Origin: Oidiodendron maius Zn
Lineage: Eukaryota > Ascomycota > Leotiomycetes > Myxotrichaceae
Direction: 5' to 3'
DNA: 64,000 bases
Assembly: GCA_000827325.1 (NCBI GenBank)
Contig: KN832889.1
Span: forward strand, 434,001-498,000
Part shown: piece after piece, positions 43,925 to 54,480 of the stretch
How the letters are laid out: the number at the start of each line of letters is the position of its first letter
How positions within the stretch are numbered: the first letter of the stretch is position 1
Notes under the pieces: model-generated
What the model was told of the DNA's origin: nothing
Databases searched by the model: none
The model's input: only the letters and a program-made list of their open reading frames with translations
Position numbers and translations under genes: made by a program

Positions 43925-44375
43925 TTTGGAATGATGTTTGGAGTGATGTTTGGAATGTTAACAAATTGTCTGTCGATTTCGGATATATGGCCTAGCTCAA
44001 ATGATAAATACAACACGGTCTTGATGCTTAGTGTAGAGCGTGAACATTCAGCTGTTTGGAAACTAGGAATTTGGGGCAGCATTCTTTGTGCCCATTCAAC
44101 AGCCCAACAGCTGGATCGCCCCGCATACCCCTTTTCCGGAGAGGAGCCACTTTGCGCTTAGTCACACACATCTGGAAGCTCGGAATACACCATCATCCCG
44201 AACTGCCACTTTATCCGACGACGTTTTATGGTTGTGGCATGAGTAGATCGTTAGTTAATTTTAATACCGAATTCCCGAGAATATTTGATATCGTATGCAG
44301 AGATCCAAGCCGCGTTATTTGCATCAATTTACTTTCAGATCAGACAGAACGACAGCATTGCTTCGTCGTGGAATT
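43925..44375. other. divergent promoter, PRISE / P450
   Basis: 451 bp, no supported gene. Module B element 4 lies at 44203-44218. A direct GATGTTTGGA-type repeat lies just upstream of the PRISE start. Confidence 0.5.
44203..44218 (+). promoter_or_regulatory. module B element 4
   Basis: CTGCCACTTTATCCGA, one mismatch to the consensus, 279 bp upstream of the PRISE start and 158 bp upstream of the P450 start. Confidence 0.6.
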
Positions 44376-45968
44376 ATGTTACAACTTGCTGTTAATCAAA
44401 ACCTATGGAGCTTGCTCGCCGTTGCTCCCTTGCTTCATATAGTTTATAAGGTAAATAAACCCATTGAATGAAAATTCCAATCATAACATGTACATTAGAT
44501 CATTTATGCATTTGCATTTTCACCAGTCCGGCATGTACCTGGCCCCTGGCTGTCACGTGTGACCCGATTCCCCCTGCTCTACGCTACTCTTAAACTACAA
44601 CGGACAGCATACGCAGATAACCTCCTCAAAAGATACGGTCCGCTAGTTGTCATAGCCCCTGATCAGGTACACACCTGTGACCAAAAGGCCATGAAGATCA
44701 TTTACGATCGGACGTCTATCAAGACCCATTTCTACGAAGGTATGGGTTCCTGGAAAGGAGTCACCGTGACCCTCGGATTCAAGACCTACTCTGAAGCAGC
44801 ACCCAGTCGGAACTATCTCATTCAGTGTTTCCAAAATCGTAACCTATCCATCCTAGTTCAAAATCTTCAGATGCATTGTCAACGATTTGTGGATATGCTA
44901 AAGAAGAAGTCAAAATCCGGCGAGAGCACAGACGGTGTGTATTGGTTCCGCCTGTTGGCCCTAGATATTGTGAGTGATGTTCTATGGGGTGAAGAGAAAA
45001 GTCTTCTCCTTAATACTGGTGATCATGGCTCGGCATTTCTGCGCCGGTTTCACGCCTTTAGCAAATGGAATGCGCTGAAGAGTTTTATACCTGGAGCTGA
45101 TTTCTACGTCCGCAACTTCGGCAGCCTGGAGTGGAAAACTCTCCGAACAGATTGTAGCGAAATGGATGTTTCCGCACGTGATGCTTTGGATCGGTGGAAG
45201 AATCGCGGCGAGCAGAGTCACGACCGTGATGTCTTATCTATGCTTCTAGGAATGGGTCAAAAAGATAAGACGTGGGCGGTGCCTATCGACGATATGCCCG
45301 CCTACATGGTTGAAATGATGGCAGCCGGGTCGTCCACGTCTTCACATACAGCTGCATTCATTTGCTGGGCACTTATGCGTCACCCTGAGGCGCAAAAAAC
45401 TTTACGCCAAGAGCTTTTTGAAGCTTCACCAGATATCAATGCTCTGAATATGGAGAATACGGCGCCCTTACCATTTTTAGAAGCAGTCATTAAAGAGACA
45501 ATGAGACTGTGGCCAATGATTCCTGGTCCGTTGGAGCGTCATCTTGGTAAGTCAATTACGGTGAATGGCATGGAAGTGCCTCCAGGGGTAATCGCATCTA
45601 CATCAGCGTACACTCAAGGTCGACTTGAGAGTGTATACCCTGCTGCGGAGAAATTTCGCCCAGAGCGGTGGTTCAATGAGACGGAAGACATGAAGACCAA
45701 CTGGATTCCCTTCGGAACAGGATCACGAGCATGTCCGGGTTCAAATTTGGTATTAACCGAATTACGGTATATTGTTCACATGTAATTTCTCTAACTCAAT
45801 AAAACGTCCCGAGGCTCATCATGTCGCAGGATATTTCGAAGTTTCAAGGTATTGCCGCCACCTTCAGATCAAGATATTGATCTCGAGTTAAAGGACGTTT
45901 TTGCAGCAGTGACCACAACTGGGCATTGCTGGGTGAAGTTTGTTAGTGAGACTGACGTCGTGTGGTAA
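44376..45968 (+). CDS. cytochrome P450 monooxygenase (second)
   Basis: Three exons (44376-44450, 44499-45766, 45830-45968) give 493 residues. The first exon supplies a membrane anchor (LWSLLAVAPLLHIVYK) and is needed to reach the VPGPWLSRVTRFP hinge. The K-helix ExxR (KETMRLWP), PERW and the heme loop FGTGSRACPG with Cys437 are canonical. The I-helix motif reads AGSSTSS, so the usual acidic residue before Thr is Ser. The C-terminal exon restores a normal ending (RIFRSFKVLPPPSDQD). It is anchored in the ER and probably hydroxylates the module B substrate or an intermediate. It is not closely similar to the P450 at 24.7 kb. Confidence 0.88.
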
Positions 45969-46488
45969 TCCTTAAGATCGTTTCAAAGTTGATATATTCA
46001 CAATTGGTAGTTGGATTGAAAAGCAATCCCGGGCCACGAGATTATTCTGTAAACGGAGTACTGATCGACAACTGAACCTCCAAGTTACAAGAATAGCATT
46101 TTGTAAAATTAGATGCTCAAGTATCTCATCATTATTTGGATTACGAAGTGCGTACACGAACTTAAAATGAGATGACAATACTAGCCGAATAGTTTCAAAG
46201 CTGTCAATGAAACTGAACTTAAGTGTGTGCAAAAGCAATAATATCAGAATCCCTCCCCGTCACTAGATTTATATGGCATCTTCTTCGTTATAGCTTATTA
46301 ATACTAGTCTTTAAGGGTTTAGGCGGGTCATCATAGCAGAAACAAAAGTTTGATCAAACGTCCAATCTCAGGTTTGTAAAGGTAGCTTCTTGCTATGTCA
46401 TTCCTGTTAACTGCACAACTATTCAATTTCAACTTGGAAAACATTAAATAGAACAAGCAATACATGATTTATTACATGCGTATTCGAG
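45969..46488. other. intergenic between convergent genes
   Basis: 3' flanks of the P450 and the extradiol-type gene. A short open frame at 45972-46238 has no family features. Confidence 0.5.
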
Positions 46489-47530
46489 TCAAAACACCTT
46501 TGGCACCGAAGGTCCCCAAACAGCTAATGCTTTTGGTCCAGCTTGTACATGAGTAACAGGTGTATCCTTATTGACGAGGTCACCATCGGCATAATGCTCG
46601 AGGATGAAATTGGATGGATCGAACCAATAGTCGAAGATCTGACTACCCAAAACATGCTAGTTAAGCTGTCAGAATACGTTCATATCATCTTCCATACGAA
46701 TTATAATTCTGAAATCAACTTACCCTTCCAACACCCCAGCAAAGTGGATATCCTTGAGCAACAAGATAATCATGACCAAGTTGCTGGACATCGAAGTCGT
46801 GGACTTCGAATGCCGAGTGTGCTACTGAGCACTTCTGTTCTGGGGCTGCCGGCTTGAAGAAGAAAGAGTGGTGGTCCGTGTACTTCTCTTTGTGATCAAT
46901 ATGAAAGAAACAGGTGATAGGCGTCTTATCTTTATAGACAATGTCTGATGGCGTGAGAGTTAAATTCTGCGTATACCAGTCGAACATCGTCTGATATCCA
47001 CCCTCGCTATATGTAACACCATAATGACCCCATCTGTAGACAGGTGCAGGGCCAGGAGCAAAACGATGAAATTTTCCAAGGCGAGGCTTTTCATCTTCAT
47101 AGTTGACGACCAACTTCTCGAGTGGAGCAGTAGGCTGACCCGGAGCTGCATTTTCGGTTTGCCCACATACTAGCTGTACGTGATGCCCTTCAGGGTCACA
47201 CAATGTCACGACTTCACCATTCCCTGGTGCATCTAACTTCTGAATTGGCGTTGCGTCAGGAAGTTGTTCCGCGCGTTCAAGCTCCCGACGATCTTCGACA
47301 ACGTATGCTGCCCCGCCGAACTCGGATTGGCCACTCTTGCTTCTCCGAGCCACATAACAATAAGGCTCTGTTCCATATCCTTTGAAGTATATGGCCTCTT
47401 CTGTTTCTTTTGCAATAACCAAACCGAAATCAAGGAGGAACTTTCGTGACTTTTCCAAGTCAGCATGGAAGTAAGTCACATACGCTGTCTTTACTAGACG
47501 AATCCGCTTGTCGTCAACCATTTCAGGCAT
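46489..47530 (-). CDS. extradiol-type VOC dioxygenase
   Basis: Two exons (46724-47530 and 46489-46656) encode 324 residues. The 67-nt intron joins CWGVGR to HVLGSQIFDYW. Two VOC modules are visible (from residues 17 and 166). A complete facial triad can be placed: His169 in RWGHYGVTY, His238 in VAHSAFEVHD and Glu289 in NFILEHYADGD. The order and spacing resemble catechol 2,3-dioxygenase (His153, His214, Glu265 in the classical enzyme). The family cleaves catechols next to the diol with Fe(II) and oxygen. It is divergent from the bicupin gene, with module B element 5 between. Glyoxalase-like non-oxidative roles remain possible, as fungal homologues are rarely tested. Confidence 0.83.
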
Positions 47531-48200
47531 TCTTTCTGTTTTGGAGACCTGCTATTGCCAGCACTCTTGGTTGAGCTGCATATATCTTGAGGGCTTCATG
47601 CAAACCCCTGGCATTCGTTGTGGCTGAAATCGCAAGCGAAATACGTGGTCGGATCAAGTGGCAGTGGACTGTCGGATCTCGGAGGCTGGTGGCATCCCAA
47701 ATACCGTCCCGCAACTTGCAACAACATCCCGGTAGCCGGTTTAGTCCCTTGCATTACTAAACTCGCGTTAAGTTATTGATTTTCATATATTTCACAATCT
47801 ACTAATAATAACTTCCGACAAAGGGATACGCCTCACACTCCTAAGATCGGGAAAAGTGGTATTACGGGCACGCACATAGGATAAACCGAACTACCGCCGG
47901 ATCAGCTAATATTACAGGCAGTTAACCAATTTCGCAACATTATTTACGGCCTCCCTTCTGAACAATTGGAGTTTTGAAATGCCCCCCTTACAAACCTAAT
48001 TTACGTGAAATTGTAACTTTTAATGCCAGAAGCCCTCGAGCCTGACTGCGCTGAAAGACCCAGAATTTGAATTTCAGTCTATTAAACCAATCTTCTTATT
48101 AGGACAAGAAAGGGGAAATCTGTTCAACTCGTCCTCAGTCTCACCAGATCACCATACTGTCAATCAAACTCAGTATCTGGGTGCTGCGCAGTCATTCAAT
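47531..48200. other. divergent promoter, extradiol-type / bicupin
   Basis: 670 bp with no supported gene. Module B element 5 lies at 47847-47862 on the minus strand. Confidence 0.5.
47847..47862 (-). promoter_or_regulatory. module B element 5
   Basis: The minus strand reads ATACCACTTTTCCCGA, 13 of the 15 fixed positions of the consensus. It lies 317 bp upstream of the extradiol-type start and 339 bp upstream of the bicupin start. Confidence 0.5.
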
Positions 48201-49247
48201 ATGGTCAGGACGGCAAAACCTTTCGTTACAAATCACGATGACTCGCCAGCATATTGGCAAATTGGTAACCTATGGCAAGTAATGGCGACTGGAGTGCAGA
48301 CCGACAATGCTTTCTGCCTTCTAGATCAAGTGGTATTTGCTGACGGAGGCGGACCCGTCACACACACTCACACACAGGATGAGGGTATGTTCGTTATTAC
48401 GGGCCAATGTACTTTCAATGCTGGAGGCCACCAAGGTCTTGTGGGCACCCCAGGCACGTTCGTTGCCATCCCTGGCGATACAGAACACTCCTTCACTGTT
48501 GACAAGCCGGATACTCATATCCTCAATTTCTATCTCCCTGCTGGATTTGAACAGCTTCTCATTGGCGTCTCGCACCCCGCTAAGGAGCGTAAGCCACCGC
48601 CAAGGGAGTTGCTCGAAGAGATGCTGCCTCCGCCATGGCTAGCTGACAAGCTTTCGGAAGACTACGGCGAAACCTCTATTCTCGGTAATCCTTTCGTCGA
48701 CAGACCGGATCCTGCGAAAATGCTAACAAAACCCACGCCTGGTGCGACATTGTTTCCATTCATTTCGAACTCAAACAATCTAGAGAGTTACACCGCTTTG
48801 GGGGGGTGTTGGACGATCCTGGCAAGTGGAGAGCAGACAGGAGGCAGTTATACTTTGCTTGAAGTGAGATTTCGAAAAGGATTAGTAATTGAACCTCGTA
48901 TCTATAAGGATAAAGACGAATTATTCTATATCTTTGAGGGAAATATGACATTTCTCTTAGGCGATAAGGTGTTGCCAGCTACCAAAGGCTCATTGGTATA
49001 TATACCATCAACTACAGTCTACAGTGCCAAAGTTGAGTCGGAGGGAGCTCATTGTCTGAATATTCATACAAGAAGTGGCTTTGACGAATATATCAAATAC
49101 ATTGGCACTCCCGGTAAAGACCAGCAGCGAGTTGCGCCAAAGGAAGATTTCGTTGAGAAGAGTGTTGACGCGGGTGCCCGTTCGCGACTCCTGAGGAAGA
49201 TTGGTTTACAAGAACTGATGGTTGGTCAGTTTTTACAGTCTATATAA
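48201..49247 (+). CDS. bicupin dioxygenase, quercetinase-like
   Basis: Single exon, 348 residues with two cupin domains. The N-terminal cupin has a full metal site: His55 and His57 in THTHTQDE, Glu61, and His96 in GDTEHSF. The C-terminal cupin (from about residue 190, GGCWTILASGEQTGGSY) lacks the His pair and keeps only the fold (PRIYKDKDELFYIFEGN), so one metal per chain is expected. Similar fungal proteins are annotated as quercetin 2,3-dioxygenase-like. Other bicupins of this length cleave gentisate or act as isomerases. Its partner across the divergent promoter is an extradiol-type enzyme, so oxygen-dependent ring opening fits the context, but the substrate is inferred. Confidence 0.85.
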   Translation: MVRTAKPFVTNHDDSPAYWQIGNLWQVMATGVQTDNAFCLLDQVVFADGGGPVTHTHTQDEGMFVITGQCTFNAGGHQGLVGTPGTFVAIPGDTEHSFTVDKPDTHILNFYLPAGFEQLLIGVSHPAKERKPPPRELLEEMLPPPWLADKLSEDYGETSILGNPFVDRPDPAKMLTKPTPGATLFPFISNSNNLESYTALGGCWTILASGEQTGGSYTLLEVRFRKGLVIEPRIYKDKDELFYIFEGNMTFLLGDKVLPATKGSLVYIPSTTVYSAKVESEGAHCLNIHTRSGFDEYIKYIGTPGKDQQRVAPKEDFVEKSVDAGARSRLLRKIGLQELMVGQFLQSI

Positions 49248-50221
49248 TAGTATTGTATCTAGGATTGGGACATGTATGTGTTTTTCCACATGATGCAAGG
49301 CATATAGCAGGAATGAACATTTTTTGCTGTTTGTCCAGGCTAATCACATCAATCTGCATGCCCACCAAGTGACAGTGCAAGTAACCCCTCGCCGCTTTTC
49401 TCGCCCTCGCCTCACCCACCCTTCACGCGCAGTCTCCACCACCTCGCCTCTGCTCACCACCCCCTAGCAGCTCGAAATCCTTAGTCACCCTTTATGAGGG
49501 TCCTATCCTGGTAGCACTGTTAAGAATATCAACTCCTGGCGAGCAGGATCAGACAGAACGGGCCCCCGGTAATCAGAATAAGCTCCCTATTGCCAGAATA
49601 GCTTAACACCCTACCTCCACTGTATTTAAGGAAGACTGGATTTGGTTTTCTAATATATTTTTTATTTAGCTATTACAGCCCTTCAACTTTTAAACCACTT
49701 TCCTTATCCTCTTTTCACTATTTATCTTCCTCTCAAGTTCTATATTCTCAAAGAACTTCTTTCTTTAGTATTATAGCTTCTGCAGTTTAGTTAGCTTTAT
49801 ACTATCCTTATAGAGCTTCTTTCTATATATTTTTTCTTTCCCTCTTTACAGCTCTAGGAGCTTTTGGTTATAGATATGAAGAATATACAAGATATGTACT
49901 GATCTATACGCTCCACGTCTGTATAAGTCACCTAATGTCCGTACAGACTGATCAGCGGTCTGTAGGCTCGCCTACATAGCGTCTTGCAGGCTATTTAAGC
50001 CAGACTTTCTTCCTGCATTCTAAACCTCATTTAGTTTAATGACTAAACCCAAAATAATCATTAACTGAGTGATATTATTATAGACAGAATCTATAAGTTA
50101 AACTGATAGCTATGCTATATATTTATGTGGTAGGGATATAAGGTCCCTGGACTATAAAGTCTTTCCGGCATGTATGGTTTTCCGATATGTAGAGATAGAC
50201 GTTACTACCCTTCTCAACCAG
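49248..50221. other. intergenic with possible LTR remnant
   Basis: No gene supported. A stretch from about 49520 (TGTTAAGAATATCAAC) to about 50090 resembles a decayed LTR: a TG start, a TATTTAAG segment at about 49990, and A/T-rich ends. No flanking element or matching second LTR is present in the window. Confidence 0.3.
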
Positions 50222-50806
50222 TTAATAACTTCCACCATAATGTGGTCTCTCCCATCTTGCCTCCTTCTTCTTCTCCTCAGGCTCACTCCGATCATCAAAA
50301 TACTGCACTCTCTTCTCCTCAGTGAGAACACGTAGATCGAAATCCTCTCTAAAATCAATCGTAGTCCCATTAACTGAAACATACGGTCTCGTATCATTCC
50401 CTCCATCCCACTTCGCGCGCCAAACTTCTCTCTTCCCTTCTTTTTTATCATCTAGCTCTACAATATCGGTTTCGCCCACGCCACTAAACGTAAAGCATCG
50501 CACTCCACATTTTGGACAGAAGTAGAAGTTCCGTTTCTTATCGTAACATTGGTAGGTACTCAATTTATGATCTGGATTAAGTGGTGAAAGGAGCATGAAA
50601 TCGTCTCGAGGATTAGCCGGATGAACGTGGAACATGTTCATTTTGTAACACGTGCTACAGTTACAGCGGTAGACTTCTTGTTGGTCTTGTTGTGGTGGAT
50701 GAGACGACGAGAATGGATGTGGAAGGGTGAGGAAGACGATGTACTGCGTCAATCCGCAGTGACAGGATCCGTGGCATGCTTGTCTCTTTGGCGCTGTTTC
50801 TGCCAT
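50222..50806 (-). CDS. GFA/CENP-V-domain zinc protein
   Basis: Single exon, 194 residues from the ATG at 50806. The frame extends 45 codons further upstream to 50941, but the conserved start of the domain (GSCHCG) fits the shorter form. Zinc-binding Cys pairs are GSCHCG (Cys15, Cys17), CNCSTC and CPKCG, as in glutathione-dependent formaldehyde-activating enzyme-like proteins. The C-terminus is rich in Glu and Lys. The role is unknown; fungal GFA proteins are linked to glutathione adduct or S-hydroxymethyl chemistry only by homology. No module box was found upstream, so it may not belong to module B. Confidence 0.8.
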   Translation of the reverse strand: MAETAPKRQACHGSCHCGLTQYIVFLTLPHPFSSSHPPQQDQQEVYRCNCSTCYKMNMFHVHPANPRDDFMLLSPLNPDHKLSTYQCYDKKRNFYFCPKCGVRCFTFSGVGETDIVELDDKKEGKREVWRAKWDGGNDTRPYVSVNGTTIDFREDFDLRVLTEEKRVQYFDDRSEPEEKKKEARWERPHYGGSY

Positions 50807-51747
50807 CTTGTGAAATGAGAGGTCTTGGAGTGAAGTCCTGATCTGAAGCGACGAATTGTCTGATTTAATGTACAGTCGTTCCCGGAAGTGGTCAACAGTG
50901 GGGACATACGGCCAACTTTCTTTCATTGGCGCTAAGGGCATCCCCTAGTTTGCATTTTATTTGCGATTTTCGAGCCTGGATTAACTACGCCAGGCATCAA
51001 CATTACATATTTTCGGATGTATGGTTTCGCTAGCCCTGAGTCGCTTTATGCAAAGACCATTTCCTACATACTGGTGGAGGTCTTAAAGCTCGGATATCAC
51101 CCTTTTATACATATTAGAGATGGTAAGAGTTCGGTGGTGGCGCTACAATAGAAGAACCTTATTGTGTTATAACAAGAGACTCTTTGCGAATTAGGCATAA
51201 GGGCGACAATGCGAACGTGATTTTCTAGTGGGTGTAATTTATGGTGTCTAGGAGTGGCCACAGATGATTATTTACAAAACATTATAGGAGGTATTGAGGT
51301 GTGCGTAGGTTTTGAGATGCTTGAAGTCAAAGTACCTATCATTTTTTCTAGGGGTTTCCGGCACACAGGGATGGACGTTAGTGTACACTTAACAACCATT
51401 TTTAGCAAGACTCGAACATAGAAACTAATACAAGTATTATTAATGAAATTAAATAATTATAAAAGGCGCATTAAATTTAATAAATAAAAGCAACATGTAA
51501 TGCTTATTCAAATTCTAAATTAGCAAGATTAAAGGGCTAGGGCGAGTTAAGAGAACTGCCAATTACGATTTTTGTTATTACAAAGGGGATGTAGTTTTGT
51601 TGGAAAGTGAAGGGGTGAGTTTTGGCTATTAAACGGCGTTTTGGCTAATTTCAATGTCCTAGTACTGTATCTAGTAAGAAACTCGTCTCTGCCGCCCATT
51701 CCTGCACAAGCAGTGCCACTCCGACTTCTCCAAACAGCAATTTCCAT
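50807..51747. other. intergenic, AT-rich
   Basis: Leader of the GFA gene, then AT-rich sequence and the 3' flank of the porter. No gene or recognisable element. Confidence 0.45.
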
Positions 51748-53520
51748 CTACTCATCGTCGTTGATATCGATGACCGTCTGCTTCCATTTGCGAGCCTGGA
51801 CACGACGCTGGAACAAAATGTCGATCTCACGGAAGGACCTGTGCTTCATCTCTGGAATCCAGATCCAAGCCATGACGGTGCAGATAAAGGCGGTGCCAGC
51901 CCAGACGTAGCCGCTCTTGCCGCCCAGGTTCCACTTATCAGTGTTGAGCATGTAGCTGGCAAGGAAGATGCAAGGAATATTGACCAAGTAGTAGGCACCT
52001 CGTCCGACACCAGTTGTTAGAGGCCTGAGACGAACGGAAGATGTCTCGCCGATGATGACCCATGAGGCAGGGGCGGGTCCCAAGCAGAACAGGACGGAGA
52101 CGATCAAGCCAAGTGATGCTTGTGCATTGCTAGACGCATTACTCTTGCCAACTGAAGCCGCAATACCGAGCGCGACCAAGAATGCACAGCTGATGAATTG
52201 ACCGTAGACATAGATGGTGCGTCGGCCGAGGTATGTGGTGAAGACCCAAGAGATCATGACCATGATCCACTGGAGGGCAGAAGTGATGAGACCAAGTGCA
52301 AATGCGGTGTTGTCTGCCATGCCGGCCTCTGAGCTGGTGTTAGTCTGCTATGAGAGGTTGCAGGAAATGGTTGGACTCACGTTTGAAAAAGAAAACCGCT
52401 TGGTTAGCGATGAGATTGCCCGTCAGATTCTGAGATGCGTACACACCGCACACAATCAATGTGCGGTAACGATCGGTACCTTTCCACAGTTCAATGAGAC
52501 TGGGCTTCTTCTCGGTCTTCTCAAGCTCGATCGTGCGACGCATCATTGCGACTGCGTCAGCGGGATTATCATTTGCACTCGCGCGCCCAAGGCGTTTGAC
52601 AACCTTCTCTGCCTCAGCCAGACGGCCCTTTCGTACGAGCCACCAGGGTGATTCAGGCGCAATGTAGAGTAGGATAGCGAGAGGAGTAGGAAACATCCAC
52701 TGGAGTGCAATGGGAATCCTGGTATGACGGTTAGTACAGTGCCCCTCGGTGGCGTCTATGGGAGCGGACGAACCTGTACGCATCGGGGCTATCCTTGGAT
52801 TGGTAGTGGTAAGTGATACCGCCGACAATGATCGACCCAATAGCCCAGAACATCTGCAACATCTGCGTCGCTGGAGCTCTCAATCTCAGTGGCACAATTT
52901 CGGCACAGTAGGCGGGTGCATTGGCGATGAAAATGCCCCACGGGATGCCTTCCAGGATCTGGGCCGCGAAAAACATGCCCTGGCTGTTGCCGAAATAGAA
53001 AATGAAGATGAAGGCGTTCAAGAACATGAGACCGCCAATGGTTGCCCATCGATATCCAATCCAACTGGTAATGGGACCTGCGATGAAGACACCGATGAAG
53101 GCACCGACTGGTCCGCTACACTGGAATGCTGACTGCCATGAAGCTACGATGATATATTCCCCTGAATTGGGGCTGAGTACACCGAAATCACGGGTGAATC
53201 GAGCTGTGGCTATGAACTGTCCCATCAAAAAAACACAGTACGACTCCATGATCTATCGCAGCGTTAGAGAAATGATCTGCCTCTCATGGGCAAGAGCTTA
53301 CAATGGTGCATGACATGACTAATGCCCACCAACTGGCAGCGGGATAGGCCTTGACAGCCTCGAGCACAGTCATATTATGTTCGATCTGCTCGGCATCGAT
53401 GGCGCCCGTTCTGTCGTAGTCGACCTTCTCGTGGACATCGTAGACAGGGCCGCCCGTGGAGCTGGGCTGCGCCTCGACCTCCGACGCCTCGATCGGCTTC
53501 TCTGTGATATCGTTATTCAT
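51748..53520 (-). CDS. MFS sugar porter, alpha-glucoside (maltose permease) type
   Basis: Four exons (53302-53520, 52774-53252, 52381-52718, 51748-52328) give 538 residues. Three introns of 49-55 nt restore SCTIIMES, DAYRIPIALQW and FFKQAGMADN. The hydrophilic N-terminus of about 60 residues and the blocks APESPWWLVRKGRL, TYLGRRTIYVYG, GRGAYYLVNIPCIFLASYMLN and PEMKHRSFREID fit the fungal alpha-glucoside:H+ symporter group. It should lie in the plasma membrane. No module A or B box was noticed upstream; it is codon-biased and GC-richer than its neighbours, suggesting good expression and an independent role. Confidence 0.88.
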
Positions 53521-53839
53521 GTTGACGATTTCTGAGAGTAACGTGAGAACGAAAAGAGAGGCAGGCACGACTGGGTATTTAAATCTGACAACACGCTTAT
53601 GCTGGAAGAGACCTGGATCTGCCTGGGCCGGTCATGCGCAGGCGTGGGGAAAAAAACGTGCGGGGTAGAACAGGCCGAGCGCGTAACCAGTGGGTTAGAT
53701 GCTACCGAGCCGCTTGTGTCAAAATTTGACCGAGATGAGGAGACCTGGTAGAAGGGGAAACTGGCCTACTACTTATTAGTACGTGCCACTGCGAAGCATT
53801 CCATACCACGGAAGCTCCACCCGGACGTGACTTCCAGAC

Positions 53840-54480
53840 CTCCAGGTGTTATAGCATCAGCTGGGGTGACTGGTCAGGTCATACAGTAAACAACCTAGCG
53901 GCGTAGCCCAATAAGCCCTGACTTCGTAATGCCGTGGAACAGACGCTAGAAGGAGGTTCAATTCCTCCACTCAGAGCCGAGTCGGGCCGGATGAAAGCAA
54001 GAGAACAAGAACAAGGAAAATACCCGCCCTTGCCCCTAAGCACCCTGATTGGACCGCCTATAGCTAGCAGCCCTCAGCCCTGGCGTTGAGCGCTCCGTAA
54101 TTACCGCGAGAGAACCAATTCGCAGCCAAATCGACTGTGCGTAAAGGTTGGGATCGTTGGGTACCGCACCTCTCAGATATTTTGGTCAGGGATCCCCTAC
54201 CATAAACGAGGTATACAACACAGTAAAGCTGGTGGCCTGCACCTCTATACTCAGCTGGAAACCGAGGTAAGACTCGAGAGGCTCTCGAGACGGCCGCCCG
54301 TGGGTGTGTCGTCTGGGCATGTTGCTGTACCAGCCCGAGAGTTCAGAGGTTGAGGCTGTCCCTTCTGAATGGTGGGTAAGGAAGTAGAAGCCCCACAGCT
54401 GTCACGGTCGCAATCGCTGCAGGTGTGGCTTGAGACAGTCGCAAGCCCATGCGACAGCTGCTCTTGTCATGCGTACGGTA
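53840..54480. other. G+C-rich structured non-coding block
   Basis: No reading frame of note but many short complementary pairs. GTCAGG at 53872-53877 can pair with CCTGAC at 53916-53921. GGAGG-TTCAATT-CCTCC at 53952-53968 forms a perfect five-pair hairpin like a tRNA T arm. CTCGAGAGGCTCTCGAG near 54273-54289 is a strong inverted repeat. The set recalls a large structured RNA such as a group II intron, but no conserved domain V was identified. Confidence 0.3.

Noticed and set aside
3952-49247. Classical secondary-metabolite biosynthesis cluster
   Set aside because: No PKS, NRPS, terpene cyclase or prenyltransferase is encoded; the enzymes are of catabolic types.
53952-53968. tRNA gene suggested by a T-arm-like hairpin
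   Set aside because: No matching acceptor stem, D arm or anticodon arm could be placed upstream at tRNA distances.
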